This document shows, in pieces, positions 44,812 to 53,641 of a stretch of 64,000 nucleotides of DNA (positions are counted from its first letter, which is position 1; each line of letters opens with the position of its first letter). Origin of the DNA: Candidatus Latescibacterota bacterium (GTDB taxonomy: Bacteria > Latescibacterota > UBA2968 > UBA8231). Location: the NCBI GenBank assembly GCA_022819745.1, contig JAJEGS010000014.1, forward strand, positions 93,863-157,862, in the 5' to 3' direction. Made by a program: the position numbers and the translations under genes. The notes under the pieces were generated by a model. It was not told the DNA's origin and did not search any database. It was given only the letters and a program-made list of their open reading frames with translations.

Positions 44812-46469
44812 CGCGCTATTGGGTATTCCTGGTCTGTTTTGGATGCAGTGAAGGAGAAGCGCCGACCTTCAACCGCGACATTGCGCCGATCGTCTTTCAC
44901 AACTGCGCCCCCTGCCACCGGCCCGCCGGCCCGGCTCCCTTTGACTTACTCAGCTATGAGGATGTGAACGCGCGTGCCGAGCAAATCGCCTTTGTTACAG
45001 AGACCCGCTACATGCCGCCGTGGAAGCCCAAGCGCGGCTACGGTAACTTTGTCGGCGAGCGTGGATTGAGCGCGGTGCAGGTCGCCACCATCCGCCGCTG
45101 GGTTGACCACGGCAAGCAGGAGGGTAGTCCCGCCGATTTGCCGCCGCTGCCCCAGTGGGAGAGTGAATGGGAGCTAGGTCAGCCCGATTTAATCGCCTCC
45201 ATGACATCGGCCTACACCCTGCGGGCCGACGGCCCAGATGTCTTTCGCAACTTCGCCATCCCGCTGCCCGTTGATTCAACGCGCTACGTCAAGGCTCTAG
45301 AGTTCAAGCCGGGCAACGCGCGCATCGTCCACCACGCCACCATGATGATCGACCGCAGCGGCGCGGCGCGGCGGCGCGACGGACGCGACGGTGCTCCGGG
45401 CTTTGATGGCATGAGTTTTGGCGAGGCCGAGGATGCCGACGGGCACTTTCTCGGCTGGACGCAAGGCAAGACTCCGTACCCCGGCAGCGATAGCTTGGCT
45501 TGGCGGCTCGATCCAGGCACGGACTTGCTACTACAGTTGCACATGTTGCCGACCGGCAAAGAGGAATCCATTGAGGCCCGCGTTGGCCTGTTCTTTGCCG
45601 ATGCGCCGCCCAAGAGACGCCCGGCCATGCTGCGCTTGGGCCGCAAGGACCTAGATATACCGGCTGGCGCGAGCGACCATTGGATCCGCGATGCGTATCG
45701 GCTGCCCGTGGACGTCGAGGTTTTGACCATTTATCCGCACGCCCATTACCTCGGTCGGGAAATCCGAGCGTACGCCGAGTTGCCCAACGGAGAGCGGGAG
45801 TGGCTTATATGGATTGAGGACTGGGACTTTAACTGGCAAGACGACTACCGATTTGCCGCGCCCGTCTTCTTGCCGACTGGCGCGACGCTGGTCATGGAAT
45901 ACGCGTACGACAACTCCGCGCAAAACCCTCGCCAGCCTCACGATCCACCCGTGCGGGTGCGCTACGGGCTGCACTCGATTGACGAGATGGGCGACCTGAC
46001 ACTGCAGATTTTGCCGCGCCGTCCCGAAGACCTAGGGCGACTCCGCCGCGACTTCTACCGCAAGTGGCTGGGGCAGGAAATCGACGGCTACAAGAAGCTA
46101 CTCGAAGCCGACCCTCGAGACTGGGACACCCGCCACACCTTGGCCATGTTCTACATGCGCTCTGGCCAGCGTCCGTTGGCGCTAGAGCATTTTGAGTTGG
46201 CGCTGGAGTACAATCCGGATTACCCGGAGGCGCACGTGAACTTTGGCATCGCGCTAGCTCAAAGCCGCGAATGGGAGCGGGCCGTCGCCCACTTTGAACG
46301 AGCCTTGCAGAGCAACCCCGATTTTGCCGAGGCTCATTTTAACTTGGGATTGGTGTTGGAGATGCTGGGCCGCTCCTCCGAGGCCAAACCCCACTTCGAT
46401 GCCGTCATTCGCCAGCGGCCAGACATGGCTGAGGCGATCCAACAGCGCTTGGCCAAACTGCGCCGCTAG
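44808..46469 (+). CDS. Cytochrome c/copper-monooxygenase-like lipoprotein with TPRs
   Basis: 553 residues. The lipobox is LVCFGC; the haem site is CAPCH near residue 37. The middle has PHM-like copper fold segments: NARIVHHATMMIDRSG, LLLQLHMLPTGKEE, and IYPHAHYLGREI. About three TPR units occupy residues 440-550 (MFYMRSGQRPLALEHFELALEYNP...). The domain order matches a widely spread family of unproven activity. It pairs with the redoxin, likely acting in the periplasm on an unknown substrate. Confidence 0.8.
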   Translation: MTRYWVFLVCFGCSEGEAPTFNRDIAPIVFHNCAPCHRPAGPAPFDLLSYEDVNARAEQIAFVTETRYMPPWKPKRGYGNFVGERGLSAVQVATIRRWVDHGKQEGSPADLPPLPQWESEWELGQPDLIASMTSAYTLRADGPDVFRNFAIPLPVDSTRYVKALEFKPGNARIVHHATMMIDRSGAARRRDGRDGAPGFDGMSFGEAEDADGHFLGWTQGKTPYPGSDSLAWRLDPGTDLLLQLHMLPTGKEESIEARVGLFFADAPPKRRPAMLRLGRKDLDIPAGASDHWIRDAYRLPVDVEVLTIYPHAHYLGREIRAYAELPNGEREWLIWIEDWDFNWQDDYRFAAPVFLPTGATLVMEYAYDNSAQNPRQPHDPPVRVRYGLHSIDEMGDLTLQILPRRPEDLGRLRRDFYRKWLGQEIDGYKKLLEADPRDWDTRHTLAMFYMRSGQRPLALEHFELALEYNPDYPEAHVNFGIALAQSREWERAVAHFERALQSNPDFAEAHFNLGLVLEMLGRSSEAKPHFDAVIRQRPDMAEAIQQRLAKLRR

Positions 46470-47323
46470 CCTTTTCCCAACGTCGTCGCTAACCCCAAGA
46501 CGAACTGCCGCCCGGCCGGAAAATTGCGCCCGTTGAGCGAGAAGCGCACCGCCGCCTCGACAGTTGTGCGCTGGCCGACGGCGTAGAGCAGAGCCGGCGT
46601 TAGATAGGTGATGCGCTTGATCTCGGCTTCAATGCCGCCGAAGACGACCGCTGGTTTGCTGCGGAGCACCTCGCATTTGCCCAGCAGCATGAGCGGGCGC
46701 ACGAGTTGGTAGCCCATCTCGGCATTGAGAAACCACTCGTCGCCGGGGTCGCGGTCGATCTGCTCGTTGCGGGTGCGGACGCGATAGCCGAGGTCGATGT
46801 TGCCGTGCAAGGGCAGTGGCCAAAAGGAGCGCCCCACCTGCCCGACGAAGTCGAAGTCCCACTGCCCCTCGCCCACCGGGATTAACCCGTCTTCGTTTTT
46901 GAACTCTCCGGTTGGTACTTTGACGCCGGTTTTGAACGCGAGGACCAAAGGCTTGGCCAAGAGGCGGAATTTGGCCAAGGCGCGGATGTCGCTCAGGCCG
47001 GTGTCCGTGCGGGGTTCGGCGAACGCGGCGTTGGCAAAGGATTGGTCGAAATAGGGAACCTGCACGCCGAGGTCTAAGCGGTCGGTGACGCCGTACATGC
47101 TCTCGAAAAAGACGGCCCGCGATTCGTATTGCCCGTCAAAGTCGTAGGGGGCGCGGGTACCAGGCGCGCCAAAGCGCCCCTTGCCGACGTACCACTCCTG
47201 TGTGTGCTGCTGGAAATACGTGAGCTTGCCCCAGACCTGACCTCTCTGCAACGTCCAAGCCCCGGCATCCACATCGGCTGCCGCACCTAAGAGTATCAAA
47301 CCGACCGACAGGTATTTGACCAT
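46466..47323 (-). CDS. Outer-membrane beta-barrel protein
   Basis: 285 residues from the ATG at 47323 (AAAGGAT upstream). A signal peptide (VGLILLGAAADVDA) precedes alternating beta-strands with VTDRLDLGVQVPYFDQ and aromatic girdles; the end (QFVLGLATTLGKG) lacks the usual terminal Phe. It resembles transporter-like barrels such as the MetA-pathway/phenol type; no substrate can be assigned. It converges with the copper-oxygenase-like gene, the stops overlapping by 4 bp, and is divergent from hemA. Confidence 0.7.
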   Translation of the reverse strand: MVKYLSVGLILLGAAADVDAGAWTLQRGQVWGKLTYFQQHTQEWYVGKGRFGAPGTRAPYDFDGQYESRAVFFESMYGVTDRLDLGVQVPYFDQSFANAAFAEPRTDTGLSDIRALAKFRLLAKPLVLAFKTGVKVPTGEFKNEDGLIPVGEGQWDFDFVGQVGRSFWPLPLHGNIDLGYRVRTRNEQIDRDPGDEWFLNAEMGYQLVRPLMLLGKCEVLRSKPAVVFGGIEAEIKRITYLTPALLYAVGQRTTVEAAVRFSLNGRNFPAGRQFVLGLATTLGKG

Positions 47324-47384
47324 GGCCGCATCCTTTCGCGCGTTAGGTTCGCGGTTTCTCAGTAGAATAAGTACTTTTAACGCT

Positions 47385-48665
47385 GTGCATATACTGACTT
47401 TAGGAATCAATCACCACACCGCGCCGGTGGAAATTCGCGAGCGGCTGGCCTTCCCCGAAAGCGACCAGCCTTCGGCCCTAGCCCGGCTCGTCGGCGACTA
47501 CGGACTGCACGAAGCAGCCATCCTCTCCACCTGCAACCGCTCCGAGCTGTACTTGGCTGCCGGTGGCGACAGCGGGCTGGCCCAAGTGCGCCGCTTTCTC
47601 GCCGAATGCCAAGGCGTAGATGTCGCGGCGCTCGAATCCCACTTCTACCAGCTCAACGACTCAGACGCGGCCGTGCATCTTTTTCGCGTCGCCAGCGGCA
47701 TTGACTCCCTCGTCGTCGGCGAGTCCGAGATACTCGGGCAAGTGCGCCGCGCGCTGGAAATGGCCCAGCAAAATGGCTCGGCGCGCCTGTTGCTCAACGA
47801 ACTGTTCCAGCGCTCCCTGCGCGTGGGTAAACGCGCGCGCGCTGAAACGGAGATTGGCCGCGGTCGGCTGTCGATTGGCACGGCTGCGGTCGAGCTAGCC
47901 GGCCAGGTCTTTGAAAACCTGACGGGCTGTTGCGTGCTCTTGGTCGGCGCTGGCGAGATGGGCGCGCTCACGGCCCAGTATTTGGTTGACTCTGGCGTCG
48001 AGCGGCTGTTGGTCAGCAGCCGCACTTTTGCCCGCTCCCAGTCGCTGGCGAGCCAGTTGGGCGGCGAGGCCGTGTCGTTTGAGGAACTAGCCGCTCAACT
48101 CGCTGTCGTTGACATCGTCATTTCGGCGACCGCGGCCACGGACTACGTCATTCGGCCCGCTGACTTGCGCCGGGCTATGGAGCAACGTCGAGGACGCCCG
48201 CTGTTCCTCATCGACATTGCCGTGCCGCGCGACATCGACCCAGCCGCGCGCGACATCGACAATGTCTTCCTGTTCGACATGGACAGTCTCGAACAAGTCG
48301 TTGCCGCCAACCGCCAAGAGCGCGAAGGAGAGATACGCTGCGTGCAAACCATTATCGACCACGAGCTAAAGGAGTTTTTGCACTGGTTCAACGCCTTGGG
48401 TACCGGCTCGTTAATCCGCGCTTTGCGCCAGCGCGCTGCTAACCTTCAGGAGCAAGAACTTGCGCGCTGGACCTCCCAACTCGGCCCGCTCTCCACTGAC
48501 GAGCGCCAACTCGTCGAGGGCATCTTGCGCGGTTACGCCAACAAGCTCCTGCACGACCCGCTCGTGCAAATCCGCGAGTTCGCCAATGACGACGAGGGCT
48601 ATGTCCGCCTCGATACGGTGCGCCGTCTCTTCCGGCTCGACGAGGCTGAGGAGGAAGAATCGTGA
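47385..48665 (+). CDS. hemA: Glutamyl-tRNA reductase
   Basis: 426 residues from the GTG at 47385, placing the start at VHILTLGINHHTAPVEIRER, the standard N-terminus; an in-frame ATG at 47316 would overlap the divergent gene. The catalytic Cys50 is in STCNRSE; the NADPH fold is VLLVGAGEMG and the C-terminal dimerisation domain has LLHDPLVQIREF. It makes glutamate-1-semialdehyde for tetrapyrroles. The next gene (HemX/CcsA-like) overlaps its stop. Confidence 0.95.
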   Translation: MHILTLGINHHTAPVEIRERLAFPESDQPSALARLVGDYGLHEAAILSTCNRSELYLAAGGDSGLAQVRRFLAECQGVDVAALESHFYQLNDSDAAVHLFRVASGIDSLVVGESEILGQVRRALEMAQQNGSARLLLNELFQRSLRVGKRARAETEIGRGRLSIGTAAVELAGQVFENLTGCCVLLVGAGEMGALTAQYLVDSGVERLLVSSRTFARSQSLASQLGGEAVSFEELAAQLAVVDIVISATAATDYVIRPADLRRAMEQRRGRPLFLIDIAVPRDIDPAARDIDNVFLFDMDSLEQVVAANRQEREGEIRCVQTIIDHELKEFLHWFNALGTGSLIRALRQRAANLQEQELARWTSQLGPLSTDERQLVEGILRGYANKLLHDPLVQIREFANDDEGYVRLDTVRRLFRLDEAEEEES

Positions 48666-49474
48666 CGACGTTCTGTATTGTCTCTCTCGTCATCGCCTTG
48701 GCGTTCTACTTGGCTGCCGCGCTGCTGTTTCAAGGGCACTTCCTCTGGCACAAGAGTGGCTGGGACGCGCTGGGACGCAAGAGCTTGAAGCTGGGGCTGG
48801 CCGTACACGCGATCAGCATCGTACTGCACTTCGCGCTTTCTGGCCAAGCTCTCTTCGCCAATATGTTGGTGATCATCGCCTCGCTGGTCATGGCCTTGGT
48901 GGTCGCGGGTTTGCTCGGCGAGCGCTATGCGCGCATCCGCCACCTTGGACTGCTGACCGCGCCTCTCGCCTTTCTCGGCCTGCTCTATCCGTTGCTGATG
49001 CCCCTCCGCTTTGAGGAGGCCGAGTCGATTCTCGTGGAATATCCCTTCCTCGGCATCCACGTGGTACTGACGCTGCTCGGGCACGTGGGTTTCGCATTGG
49101 CATTCTGCTCGGCAGTCGGCTACCTCGTCCAACACCAAGCCCTGAAAAAGGGCCAGCTCAACAGCTACCTGCCCGCGCTTGACACGGCTGCGGCGGCGAC
49201 CTTTCGCTTTGCCGGCGGGGGCTTTTCGTTCTTTACCTTGGGTTTGGGCATGGGCGCGATTTGGCTCTTTGGCGCGCCGGGTGAATACCTCGCGGGCGGG
49301 GATACCAAGATCTGGCTGGCTCTGCCGACGTGGTTTGTCTTTGGTATCTATCTCTATTTGCGCGGCATTGGTCGGCGGCACGGTCGCCGTCTCAAGTGGT
49401 TGGTGATTGCGGGGTTTGTGCTGGGGCTGATCAACCTGCTGTGGGTGCGCCACGATTTTGTCAATTTTGTGTAG
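48662..49474 (+). CDS. hemX: HemX/CcsA-type cytochrome c assembly membrane protein
   Basis: 270 residues from a GTG that overlaps the hemA stop (GTGA). Eight predicted membrane helices, with the conserved HVVLTLLGHVGFALAFCSA helix and the GMGAIWLFGAPGEYL end-loop of the CcsA/HemX family; His residues in the helices are potential haem ligands. HemX often neighbours hemA and affects its level; CcsA delivers haem to cytochromes. The two cannot be distinguished here; the gene order favours HemX. Confidence 0.8.
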   Translation: MTTFCIVSLVIALAFYLAAALLFQGHFLWHKSGWDALGRKSLKLGLAVHAISIVLHFALSGQALFANMLVIIASLVMALVVAGLLGERYARIRHLGLLTAPLAFLGLLYPLLMPLRFEEAESILVEYPFLGIHVVLTLLGHVGFALAFCSAVGYLVQHQALKKGQLNSYLPALDTAAAATFRFAGGGFSFFTLGLGMGAIWLFGAPGEYLAGGDTKIWLALPTWFVFGIYLYLRGIGRRHGRRLKWLVIAGFVLGLINLLWVRHDFVNFV

Positions 49475-49607
49475 GGTGTCGGTGAAATAGCAGGAACCGA
49501 TGTGATTTTCGGTCTAAAATCCACGTAGTGCAACCGCAACACGGTTGTTTCTCTCATACTACACCGCATCGCCTAGCAAAACGTCGTCCTTCAGAGTGCA
49601 AGACGAT

Positions 49608-49637
49608 TTGAGCGATTGGCCTACATTTTGCTATACG
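49608..49637 (+). promoter_or_regulatory. Possible promoter in the hemX-coiled-coil gap
   Basis: TTGAGC (49608-49613), 18 bp, TATACG (49632-49637). The surrounding 207-bp stretch from 49475 to 49681 holds no supported gene and is AT-richer than its flanks; this is the only promoter-like pair seen in it. Confidence 0.3.
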
Positions 49638-49681
49638 CCATGTAGCCGATTATCTTTGACCCAACACCAAAGGACGCTCAA

Positions 49682-49951
49682 ATGTCTAATCCACAGCCTT
49701 CTTCCGAACTCACCACCCGCGATGTTTTGCAACAAATTGACCATCGCCTGAGTCTCATCGAGAGAGATGTGCGCGAAAACCATACTAGGATCGAGGCTAA
49801 GATCGACGCGCTCGATAGCAAGTTTGAAGGCAAGATTGAAGTCGAAATACGCGAATTGCGCCGCGAGTTCAACGGCAAATTTAACTTGGTTATCGTCTTA
49901 GTCATCACTTCTTGGCTGTCGATGATGGGTACGCTGCTCTTCAAATTGTAG
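49682..49951 (+). CDS. Small tail-anchored coiled-coil protein
   Basis: 89 residues. Residues 12-65 form a charged coiled coil (DVLQQIDHRLSLIERDVREN...), and a C-terminal membrane helix (about 68-88, NLVIVLVITSWLSMMGTLLF) anchors it. AAAGGAC lies 7 nt before the ATG. The form recalls small DUF1640/XhlA-like proteins of unknown role, but no confident family match can be made. It lies in a gap between hemX and moeA and probably has its own promoter. Confidence 0.65.
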   Translation: MSNPQPSSELTTRDVLQQIDHRLSLIERDVRENHTRIEAKIDALDSKFEGKIEVEIRELRREFNGKFNLVIVLVITSWLSMMGTLLFKL

Positions 49952-50174
49952 ATACGGTCACGCATTCTTCCGCACCAACCCCGCCCGATTCATCCGCAAG
50001 TGCAAAATCCGCGCCGACTGGCGCAACAGATGCACGTAGCATGACCCGCCCGACGCTGCCGTCTCTGGTTGAGCGCCATGTTGGACTAGACGCGCCGCCG
50101 CGAGGAATTTGTATCGCCGTCGTTCTGCTGTATCTTCTGTCGCCTACATAAATAAGGAGTGATAGATACCCGAT

Positions 50175-51413
50175 ATGCCCCGCGACCCGATGCTTACCCC
50201 AGAAGAAGCCCGCGCCATCGTCCTCGACCACGTACAAGTCCTCGGTCCCGAGCGCGTCTCGTTGCTCGAAGCTACTAGACGCGTACTCGCCCAAGACGTG
50301 TTGGCGCGCCGCGACAATCCACCCTGCGACAACTCGGCCATGGACGGCTATGCCGTGCGCCATGCAGACGTAGCCGCAGCAAGGGACGACGCGCCTGTAG
50401 CCTTGGAAGTCATTGAAGACATACCGGCCGGTAAGGTGCCGCAAAAAGCGGTCGGTCCCGGTCAAGCCAGCCGCATTATGACGGGTGCAGCCGTGCCCGC
50501 CGGAGCCGACACCATCGCCCCGGTAGAGGACACCCGCCCCGTTGAGCAAAGGGTCGAGATTCTCGCCATTGAAGAGTGCGGCGCGCACATTCGCCGGCGC
50601 GGCGAGGACATGCACTGCGGCGAGCCAATCATCAAGGCCGGTACCGAATGCGGCCCTGGCGAACTGGCCGTACTCGCCGCCGTGCAGCAGAGTTTCGTCT
50701 CGGTGTATCGCCGGCCGCGCGTGGCAATCCTCTCCACTGGCGACGAGTTGGTCGAGATTGAGGAGACGCCCGGAGAAGGCCAGATTGTCAACAGCAATAC
50801 GTGCGCCTTAGCCGCCTTTTGCCATGCCCACGGAGCCGAGCCGGTGATGCTGCCCACAGTAGCGGACGACGAAGCTGCCATCCGCGCCACCATTGAGGCC
50901 GCGCTCCGCGCTGACTTTGCCGTCTCCTCAGGCGGCGTCTCGGTCGGCGAGTACGACTTTGTCAAGAAGGTGCTCGACGACTTGGGAGCCGAGACGATTT
51001 TCTGGCGCGTGGCCATGAAACCAGGCAAGCCGCTGGTCTTCTGCACGGTCGGCGGCGTGCCGTACTTCGGCCTGCCCGGCAACCCGGTGTCGAGCATGAT
51101 GTCCTTTCTCCAGTTCGTGCGCCCGGCGGTCCGCAAGGCCGCAGGCTATCCGCAGGCGGCGTGGTTCTTGCCCGAGGCGCACGCTCAGGTGGAAAGCCCC
51201 TGCGACAACGACGGAGACCGCCGCCAGTACATGCGCGCCACCTTGCGCTACCAAGATGGGCAGTTCTGGGTGCGCCCCGCCCGCCGCCAAGGCTCACACA
51301 TCATTAGCTCCATGCTCAACGCCAACAGCTTTGTCGTCTTAGAACCTCGCCAGTGCGCCGAGATCGGCGACGAAGTACTGGTGCAGGTCGTTGGGGAATT
51401 AGTGATGAGATAG
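50175..51413 (+). CDS. moeA: Molybdopterin molybdenumtransferase
   Basis: 412 residues. It inserts molybdenum into adenylylated molybdopterin. Motifs: NPPCDNSAMDGYAV, RIMTGAAVPAGADTI, the MPT-binding STGDELVE and SSGGVSVGEYD, and the C-terminal FGLPGNPVS. A purine-rich AAGGAG is upstream but about 15 nt from the ATG. No other molybdenum-cofactor genes are visible. The molybdoenzymes it serves are unknown. Confidence 0.94.
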   Translation: MPRDPMLTPEEARAIVLDHVQVLGPERVSLLEATRRVLAQDVLARRDNPPCDNSAMDGYAVRHADVAAARDDAPVALEVIEDIPAGKVPQKAVGPGQASRIMTGAAVPAGADTIAPVEDTRPVEQRVEILAIEECGAHIRRRGEDMHCGEPIIKAGTECGPGELAVLAAVQQSFVSVYRRPRVAILSTGDELVEIEETPGEGQIVNSNTCALAAFCHAHGAEPVMLPTVADDEAAIRATIEAALRADFAVSSGGVSVGEYDFVKKVLDDLGAETIFWRVAMKPGKPLVFCTVGGVPYFGLPGNPVSSMMSFLQFVRPAVRKAAGYPQAAWFLPEAHAQVESPCDNDGDRRQYMRATLRYQDGQFWVRPARRQGSHIISSMLNANSFVVLEPRQCAEIGDEVLVQVVGELVMR

Positions 51414-51468
51414 CGGCAAAAATCGCGACCGTTAGTGCCACCCGGTCGCTTCACTCTTAGGATCCTTT

Positions 51469-52533
51469 ATGGTCTCCAAAATACTCGACAATCGCACCCT
51501 AAAACGACTGCAACCGGCGACCTCGCTGTGGAAACAGTACGACCCGGCGGCTGCGCCCCGCGCCTTTAAGGCCGAAGATCCGGCCCAAGCGCGGCGTTGG
51601 CAGAAAACGACGCGTCGCGCTCTAGCCAAGCATCTGGGTATAGAAGCTGGCGACGAGACGAACTTGGCACCGCGCAAAGTAGAAGAAATCGACAAAGGCG
51701 ATTACACGCGGCAAAAAATAATCCTGCGCACCGGCCCTCACGCGCAGATGCCAGTGTACATCCTGCTGCCCAAAGGTGCCACCGACCCCCTGCCTACGGT
51801 AGTGGCTTTCCACGGTCACGGGTACGGTGTCAAGGACATCGTCGGTTTGTGGGAAGACGGTGGCGAGCGCGATGAGCCAGACGGGTACCACAAGGACTTC
51901 GGCGTGGCATTGTGCCGCGCGGGCTTTGCCGTGGCCGCCCCAGAGATTTCGGGCTTTGGCGAGCGCCAGACCGATTTCTCCTATCTGGAACGCGGTCAGG
52001 GAGCGCCTTCGACTTGCACCCATATGGCCATGCTGGCCTTCCACTTGGGCACCTCAGTGGTCGGCATCCGCGTGCGCGATGGCCTGCGCTTGGTCGATTA
52101 CTTGGAAACCCGTTCCGAGTTCGACACCAGTCGCCTCGGTGCCATGGGCATCTCGGGCGGCGGCATGCACACCTTCTTCTCCACCTGCATGGACGAGCGC
52201 ATCCGCGCCTGCGTGATCAGCGGCTATTACTCGACCTTCCAGCACAGCATCCTCGCTATGTCGCACTGCCCCTGTAATTACGTGCCGGGCTTGGCTGAAT
52301 TCGGCGAGATGTACGATCTAGTCGGTCTCATCGCCCCGCGCCCATTGCTGGTGGAAGCTGGCACCCACGACCCCATCTTCCCTATTGCCGCCGTGCGCTC
52401 TAGCTTGACCAAAACGCGCCGGGTATATGACGTTTTCTCAGCGCGTCGGCGGGTGGAAGCTGACATTTTTTCGGGCCGCCACCAGATCAGCGGTGCCCGC
52501 GCGTACGACTTCCTCCGCGAGGCTCTCGTCTGA
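51469..52533 (+). CDS. Alpha/beta hydrolase (acetyl-xylan esterase/dienelactone-hydrolase-like)
   Basis: 354 residues, cytosolic. The nucleophile Ser is in GISGGG (near residue 226), the acid is the Asp in VEAGTHDPIFP and the base His is in FSGRHQISG. The N-terminal half has VVAFHGHGYGVKD, an oxyanion-hole-like block. The pattern fits the abhydrolase_7/AXE-like group that often accompanies polysaccharide or glycoside degradation genes. Which ester it splits is unknown. Confidence 0.78.
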   Translation: MVSKILDNRTLKRLQPATSLWKQYDPAAAPRAFKAEDPAQARRWQKTTRRALAKHLGIEAGDETNLAPRKVEEIDKGDYTRQKIILRTGPHAQMPVYILLPKGATDPLPTVVAFHGHGYGVKDIVGLWEDGGERDEPDGYHKDFGVALCRAGFAVAAPEISGFGERQTDFSYLERGQGAPSTCTHMAMLAFHLGTSVVGIRVRDGLRLVDYLETRSEFDTSRLGAMGISGGGMHTFFSTCMDERIRACVISGYYSTFQHSILAMSHCPCNYVPGLAEFGEMYDLVGLIAPRPLLVEAGTHDPIFPIAAVRSSLTKTRRVYDVFSARRRVEADIFSGRHQISGARAYDFLREALV

Positions 52534-52570
52534 AGGTCACGCAAGCAAATTCTAACCTCAAGGACTCTCT

Positions 52571-53578
52571 ATGAACCGCCCTCCCGCAGAATTCAAACGC
52601 GTACCCGTGGCCCTGCTGCGCTCCTTTACCGCCGACTGCCTCAAGGCGGCCGGGCTGCGCGCCGACCACGCCGATCAGCTAGCCGAGCTGTTGTCTAACT
52701 CCGACCTGCGCGGCGTGCGCTCGCACGGCACCCGCGCCATGGTTGGCTATTGTGGCGGCCTCCGCGACGGCACAGTCAACCCCAATCCCGACTTGCGCGT
52801 ACTCCAAGATACCGAGACCACGGTCCTCATCGACGGCGACGGCGGCTTGGGCTATGCGCCGATGATGCTGGCCACTGAAAAGGCCATTGAGAAGGCCAAA
52901 CAATACAAGGTCGCCCTCGGCGCGGCCTGTCATCACGGACACTACGGCTCGGCCGGACACTACGTGCGCCGCGCCATGCAGGAGGGCTGCTGCGCCTTTT
53001 CGGTTCAGGGGAGCCATCCCAATTATTTTGGCGAGGGCGGCGGCAACAAAGGTCAGCAGTCGGCCTACTGGGGCAATCCGCCGTTGTGCTTTGGCTTCCC
53101 GTCGGAAGAAGAGCCGCCACTGGTCCTCGACGCGGCGACCTGCATCTTGGCCGACTATCATCGCGGCCCGGAATACGACGCTTTACAGGAGCTGATCCCG
53201 CCGGCTTTCTTCAAGTCGATGGGTTACACCGGCTCGGCGTTGACGCTGGGCGGGGCTTTCGTTGGTCAAAACAGCGACCGCGCTCGGGACGTTACCCAGC
53301 GGTGGCCCCGCGCGGGCAGTGGCGGTCTAATCATCGTCATGGACATTGGCGCGTTTGCCCCGCCCGCCGCCTTCCGCGCTGGCGTTGACAACCTCGTGCG
53401 CGGCGTCCGCGAGACCATGGAACCCATGCGCGGGTACGACGAGGCGACCCTGCCGGGCACCATGGAGTACCGCAAGAGCGAGGAATACGCCCGCGAAGGG
53501 GTGCCGATAGACTTGGACGATTTGGAAAGGCTAGCGGCGTGCGGGCGCGAGTTGGGGGTTGAGGTGGAGTGGGATTAA
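52571..53578 (+). CDS. Ldh2-type dehydrogenase (second copy)
   Basis: 335 residues, same family as the gene at 18716: SDLRGVRSHGTRAM carries the catalytic His, GGLGYAPMMLATEKA and HHGHYGSAGHYVRRA are shared blocks. The sequence is distinct enough to be an ancient paralogue rather than a recent duplication. The 2-hydroxy acid substrate is unknown. It lies 37 bp after the esterase gene and may belong to the same catabolic operon. Confidence 0.82.
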   Translation: MNRPPAEFKRVPVALLRSFTADCLKAAGLRADHADQLAELLSNSDLRGVRSHGTRAMVGYCGGLRDGTVNPNPDLRVLQDTETTVLIDGDGGLGYAPMMLATEKAIEKAKQYKVALGAACHHGHYGSAGHYVRRAMQEGCCAFSVQGSHPNYFGEGGGNKGQQSAYWGNPPLCFGFPSEEEPPLVLDAATCILADYHRGPEYDALQELIPPAFFKSMGYTGSALTLGGAFVGQNSDRARDVTQRWPRAGSGGLIIVMDIGAFAPPAAFRAGVDNLVRGVRETMEPMRGYDEATLPGTMEYRKSEEYAREGVPIDLDDLERLAACGRELGVEVEWD

Positions 53579-53641
53579 GTACGGACTGAGTGTTTTATCG
53601 AATTTGGCGTAAAATTGTAAGCATCACTACAAAATTAACGC

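Noticed and set aside
49912..50151. 79-residue plus-strand frame before moeA
   Set aside because: Overlaps the coiled-coil gene, lacks a ribosome site and has Ser/Pro/Ala-rich low-complexity sequence.
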